Origin: Flaviflexus massiliensis
GTDB taxonomy: Bacteria > Actinomycetota > Actinomycetes > Actinomycetales > Actinomycetaceae
Reading direction: 5' to 3'
Assembly: GCF_001375495.1 (NCBI RefSeq)
Contig: NZ_LN831058.1
Coordinates: forward strand, 1-64,000
DNA length: 64,000 nucleotides
Notes under the pieces: generated by a model
Database searches by the model: none
What the model saw: only the letters and a program-made list of their open reading frames with translations
Told to the model about the DNA's origin: nothing
Translations under genes and position numbers: made by a program
Part shown: piece by piece, positions 62,062 through 64,000 of the stretch
Layout of the letters: each line of letters opens with the position of its first letter
Numbering within the stretch: position 1 is the stretch's first letter

Positions 62062-62094
62062 GGTCTGCGCGGGCACTCACTGCCCGCGCAGACC
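62062..62094 (+). terminator. Terminator-like hairpin after paralog B
   Basis: A perfect 14-bp stem (GGTCTGCGCGGGCA and complement) with a CTCAC loop. There is no U-tail, so it might attenuate or stabilise rather than terminate. Confidence 0.6.
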
Positions 62095-62182
62095 CATATC
62101 TACCACCAAGCCCCAATCGACCATCGATTAAGAAGAAAAATGAAACTCGATGGAGATAAACGCACAATCTGAGGAGAAATAC

Positions 62183-62542
62183 TTGTGTACCAACACGATG
62201 AAGCGAACCCTGACAGCTCTCGGACTTGCCGTGGCACTGCCCTTTACTCTCGCAGCCTGCGGGGAAGAAGCGGCAAAGCCCAGTAAGGATGAAGTCAGCG
62301 CGGCCATGGATGACCTCCTAGCGGCCTCGGGCATGAGTCCCGAAACACTGGAAGCAACGGGACTCAGCGAGGAGCAGTTCAACGGCTACCGCAACTGCAT
62401 CGTTAACTCGATCTACGATGACGTCTCGGCCGAGTCCCTCCAGTACCTGGTTGACGGAGACTACGAGTCCCCCGTGTCGAAGGACGACAGCGACAAGATC
62501 GACAGCGCCATCCAGACCTGCGCTTCCGAACTCGGAGTCTAG
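62183..62542 (+). CDS. Small lipoprotein, paralog C of tandem family
   Basis: A 119-residue lipoprotein. I start at TTG 62183: GAGGAG lies 6 bases before it (the spacing used by A and B), and the resulting signal peptide aligns residue by residue with A and B, putting the lipid Cys at position 26 (LAAC). An in-frame ATG at 62150 has no ribosome site. The linker is five residues (GEEAA), then KPSKDEV, YRNCIVNSIYDDVSAESL with cysteine 1 and the terminal CASELGV with cysteine 2. Function unknown. Confidence 0.87.
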   Translation: MCTNTMKRTLTALGLAVALPFTLAACGEEAAKPSKDEVSAAMDDLLAASGMSPETLEATGLSEEQFNGYRNCIVNSIYDDVSAESLQYLVDGDYESPVSKDDSDKIDSAIQTCASELGV

Positions 62543-62815
62543 GACCTAGGAGTATTCCGATGGGTGGGTGGCCGCTGGCATCATCGTTTGCGCCACTCAC
62601 TAATTCTTATAGTCGATTCACACTGTGCCGCGCGGGTGAAGCGGTCGAGGACATTGCAGAACACCGATCCCTAACCACCATGCCAACCCCTCGAGACAAG
62701 ACACTGACATTCCTAACAACCCAGTGAAGTCTACCTACCAATCGTTCACACCTGTCGAACATCGGGGCTATGGACGGTAAGCTTTCAATGGCGTCCAGAA
62801 CCTGAGGAAGAGTAA

Positions 62816-63334
62816 ATGAAGCGGCCTTTTCGAACAGCTTTCCTGCTGCTCACCATCCCCCTAGCTCTCGCGGCTTGCTCCTCTGACAATGAGGAGGCCT
62901 CATCCGAGACTTCCTCCGAACTCTCGGTGGACCCGACCGAGGACGATCTCAGCCCCGGAATCAACGACGTACCCCAACCCGGTCCCGACGACTCGTCAAA
63001 CGCTGAAGAACCCGAGCTCCCAGAGCCAACAGAGGATGCCGAGGAACCGGTCGACCCTGCGGATGGTCCCAGCAAGCAAGAGGTGGCTGACGGCCTGCGG
63101 GTGATGATGATGGAGGAGCTGGCTGTCACCGAAGAAGATCTTGAAGAGTCAGGTGCAACAGAACTCATGGAAGAGTTCTACACGTGCGCGACCGACTCCG
63201 TATACGACTCCGTCTCCACCGAGGCACTGGTGGCGCTCGCGGAATCAAATATTGATGCGGAGCTGTCCGAAGAGGACTCCTCCATTCTCAATACGGCAAC
63301 GATCGAGTGCGGAAACAGCATCTCAACCCGGTAG
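62816..63334 (+). CDS. Small lipoprotein, paralog D of tandem family, long linker
   Basis: A 172-residue lipoprotein with lipobox LAAC (Cys21), then an acidic, Ser/Pro-rich disordered linker of about 63 residues (rich in DE, with PELPEPTEDAEEP) before the family domain (PSKQEVADGL, MMEELAVTEEDLEESG, FYTCATDSVYDSVSTEAL with cysteine 1, terminal ECGNS with cysteine 2). It is the most diverged copy: the C-terminal SELGL motif is lost. GAGGAAG precedes the ATG. A 273-base gap separates it from C, so it probably has its own promoter. Confidence 0.85.
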   Translation: MKRPFRTAFLLLTIPLALAACSSDNEEASSETSSELSVDPTEDDLSPGINDVPQPGPDDSSNAEEPELPEPTEDAEEPVDPADGPSKQEVADGLRVMMMEELAVTEEDLEESGATELMEEFYTCATDSVYDSVSTEALVALAESNIDAELSEEDSSILNTATIECGNSISTR

Positions 63335-63460
63335 CTCTCCTCGCCCGTTTGACCGTCCCCAGCCTCGAACAATCAGCAAGGATCCAGCTCCCCTTCTTTT
63401 TGCACACGGATAGTCAGCAATCTGGCACCCCACTCCGTATGATCGAGAAAATGTGATCTG

Positions 63461-63505
63461 AGGAGCCTGATCGCCCATCCTGATGTTTATCAGGTGGAGC
63501 CTCCT
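63461..63505 (+). other. Structured leader of paralog E
   Basis: Outer arms AGGAG / CTCCT enclose a perfect CCTGAT-GTTT-ATCAGG hairpin (63479-63494), ending 29 bases before the paralog E start. The AGGAG in the outer arm is not the gene's own ribosome site. A folding role in the leader RNA is conceivable but unproven. Confidence 0.35.
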
Positions 63506-63533
63506 TACAGGTCAGGGAACATTGGGGAAGCTC

Positions 63534-64000
63534 ATGAAGACAAAACTAGGTTTGCGTTCCTTGTACGCAGTGGCTCTGACCGTTGTCCTGCCACTTGGGT
63601 TGACAGCATGCGGAGACAACTCTGCCAACACCAGTAGCGAGACGTCTAGCGAGATCATCGAGGGTGAAGAGGACGATCCCACCGAATCCGTAGACGCACC
63701 GAGCAGCGGGGACAACAGCACCTCAACCGATAAACCCACGAAGGACGAAGTTGTCGATGGAATAGCGCAGATGCTGGCAGAGCACGGGCTCACCGACGAG
63801 TATATGGAAGCCAGCGGCGGCTCCGCCGAGCAACTCCACAACTACTACGTGTGCACCGTTGATGGCTTCTACGACGATGTCTCTACAGAGACACTCGAGA
63901 ACATCGCAAACGGGAAAGATGAGATGCCCGACGATGAACAGGCACTATTTGACGCGGCTGCCGACAATTGCGTGGGCGAACTCGGCCTCGAGGACGACAC
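63534..64000 (+). CDS. Small lipoprotein, paralog E of tandem family (cut by window end)
   Basis: The gene starts at ATG 63534 (GGGGAAG before it) and is still open at the last base. Lipobox LTAC gives Cys26. A linker of about 40 residues rich in Ser, Thr, Asp and Glu follows, then the family domain: KPTKDEVVDGI, EYMEASGG, YYVCTVDGFYDDVSTETL with cysteine 1, and NCVGELGLEDD with cysteine 2. At least 155 residues are seen; the stop should come within a few codons, since the SELGL-type end is reached. The array may continue beyond the window. Confidence 0.88.
   Translation, partial: MKTKLGLRSLYAVALTVVLPLGLTACGDNSANTSSETSSEIIEGEEDDPTESVDAPSSGDNSTSTDKPTKDEVVDGIAQMLAEHGLTDEYMEASGGSAEQLHNYYVCTVDGFYDDVSTETLENIANGKDEMPDDEQALFDAAADNCVGELGLEDD

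Overview
The window is chromosomal DNA of a high-GC Gram-positive bacterium (Actinomycetota). The evidence is a WhiB1-type iron-sulfur regulator next to a PdtaS-type sensor kinase, a GatCAB operon, the UPF0182 / PPA1309 / PDZ-Lon-like protease / DUF2342 / ThiF-like / UvrD2 / NudC block, the etfB-etfA-iscS-mnmA operon, DtxR/IdeR-type iron boxes, a HAIR (HspR) site and many apparently leaderless genes. Pyruvate formate-lyase with its activase indicates a facultatively anaerobic, fermentative lifestyle; an Actinomycetaceae-like organism fits, but the genus cannot be fixed from the sequence alone.

Layout. 1-5530: a complete rRNA operon on the minus strand (16S-23S-5S, no tRNA in the spacer) with its promoters, leader and pre-rRNA processing stems. 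5600-8950: gatC-gatA-gatB (minus). 9000-17125: two-HKD phospholipase D/cardiolipin synthase, ligA, SRAP-domain DNA-protein crosslink protein, small membrane protein, whiB1, pdtaS, a DUF2505 protein and a frameshifted OsmC-like gene. 17390-22860: HspR-type site and Hsp20, thyA-dfrA, and a MacB/FtsX-like ABC transporter. 22970-27870: orphan AT-rich ORF, POT-family peptide transporter, S15/CocE-type hydrolase, HD-domain protein. 28090-31200: pflB-pflA. 31430-32630: lytic transglycosylase and a hemerythrin-like fragment. 32940-38115: an iron-siderophore uptake locus (lipoprotein, two permeases, ATPase, siderophore-interacting reductase) with iron boxes in front of its first and last genes. 38115-41500: AT-rich gap, orphan lipoprotein, TSUP permease lacking a normal start codon, and a frameshifted quinone-oxidoreductase-like gene. 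41803-41879: initiator tRNA. 42190-53000: a block conserved in order with mycobacteria. 53170-57125: etfB-etfA-iscS-mnmA. 57240-60635: glgX and trpS.

61148-64000 is the least explained part: five consecutive small lipoprotein genes, all paralogous (the fifth is cut by the window end). They share a conserved domain of about 85 residues with two cysteines, joined to the lipid anchor by linkers of very different length (about 3, 3, 5, 63 and 40 residues). I recognise no named family for them, and they are the best candidate here for an undescribed system.

Two further patterns run through the window. At least nine genes have a TAnnnT -10 hexamer exactly 6-7 bases before their ATG/GTG, which predicts leaderless mRNAs. 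Single-base lesions interrupt two otherwise ordinary genes and a third gene has a disturbed 5' end; these could be real pseudogenes, recoding, or sequence errors.
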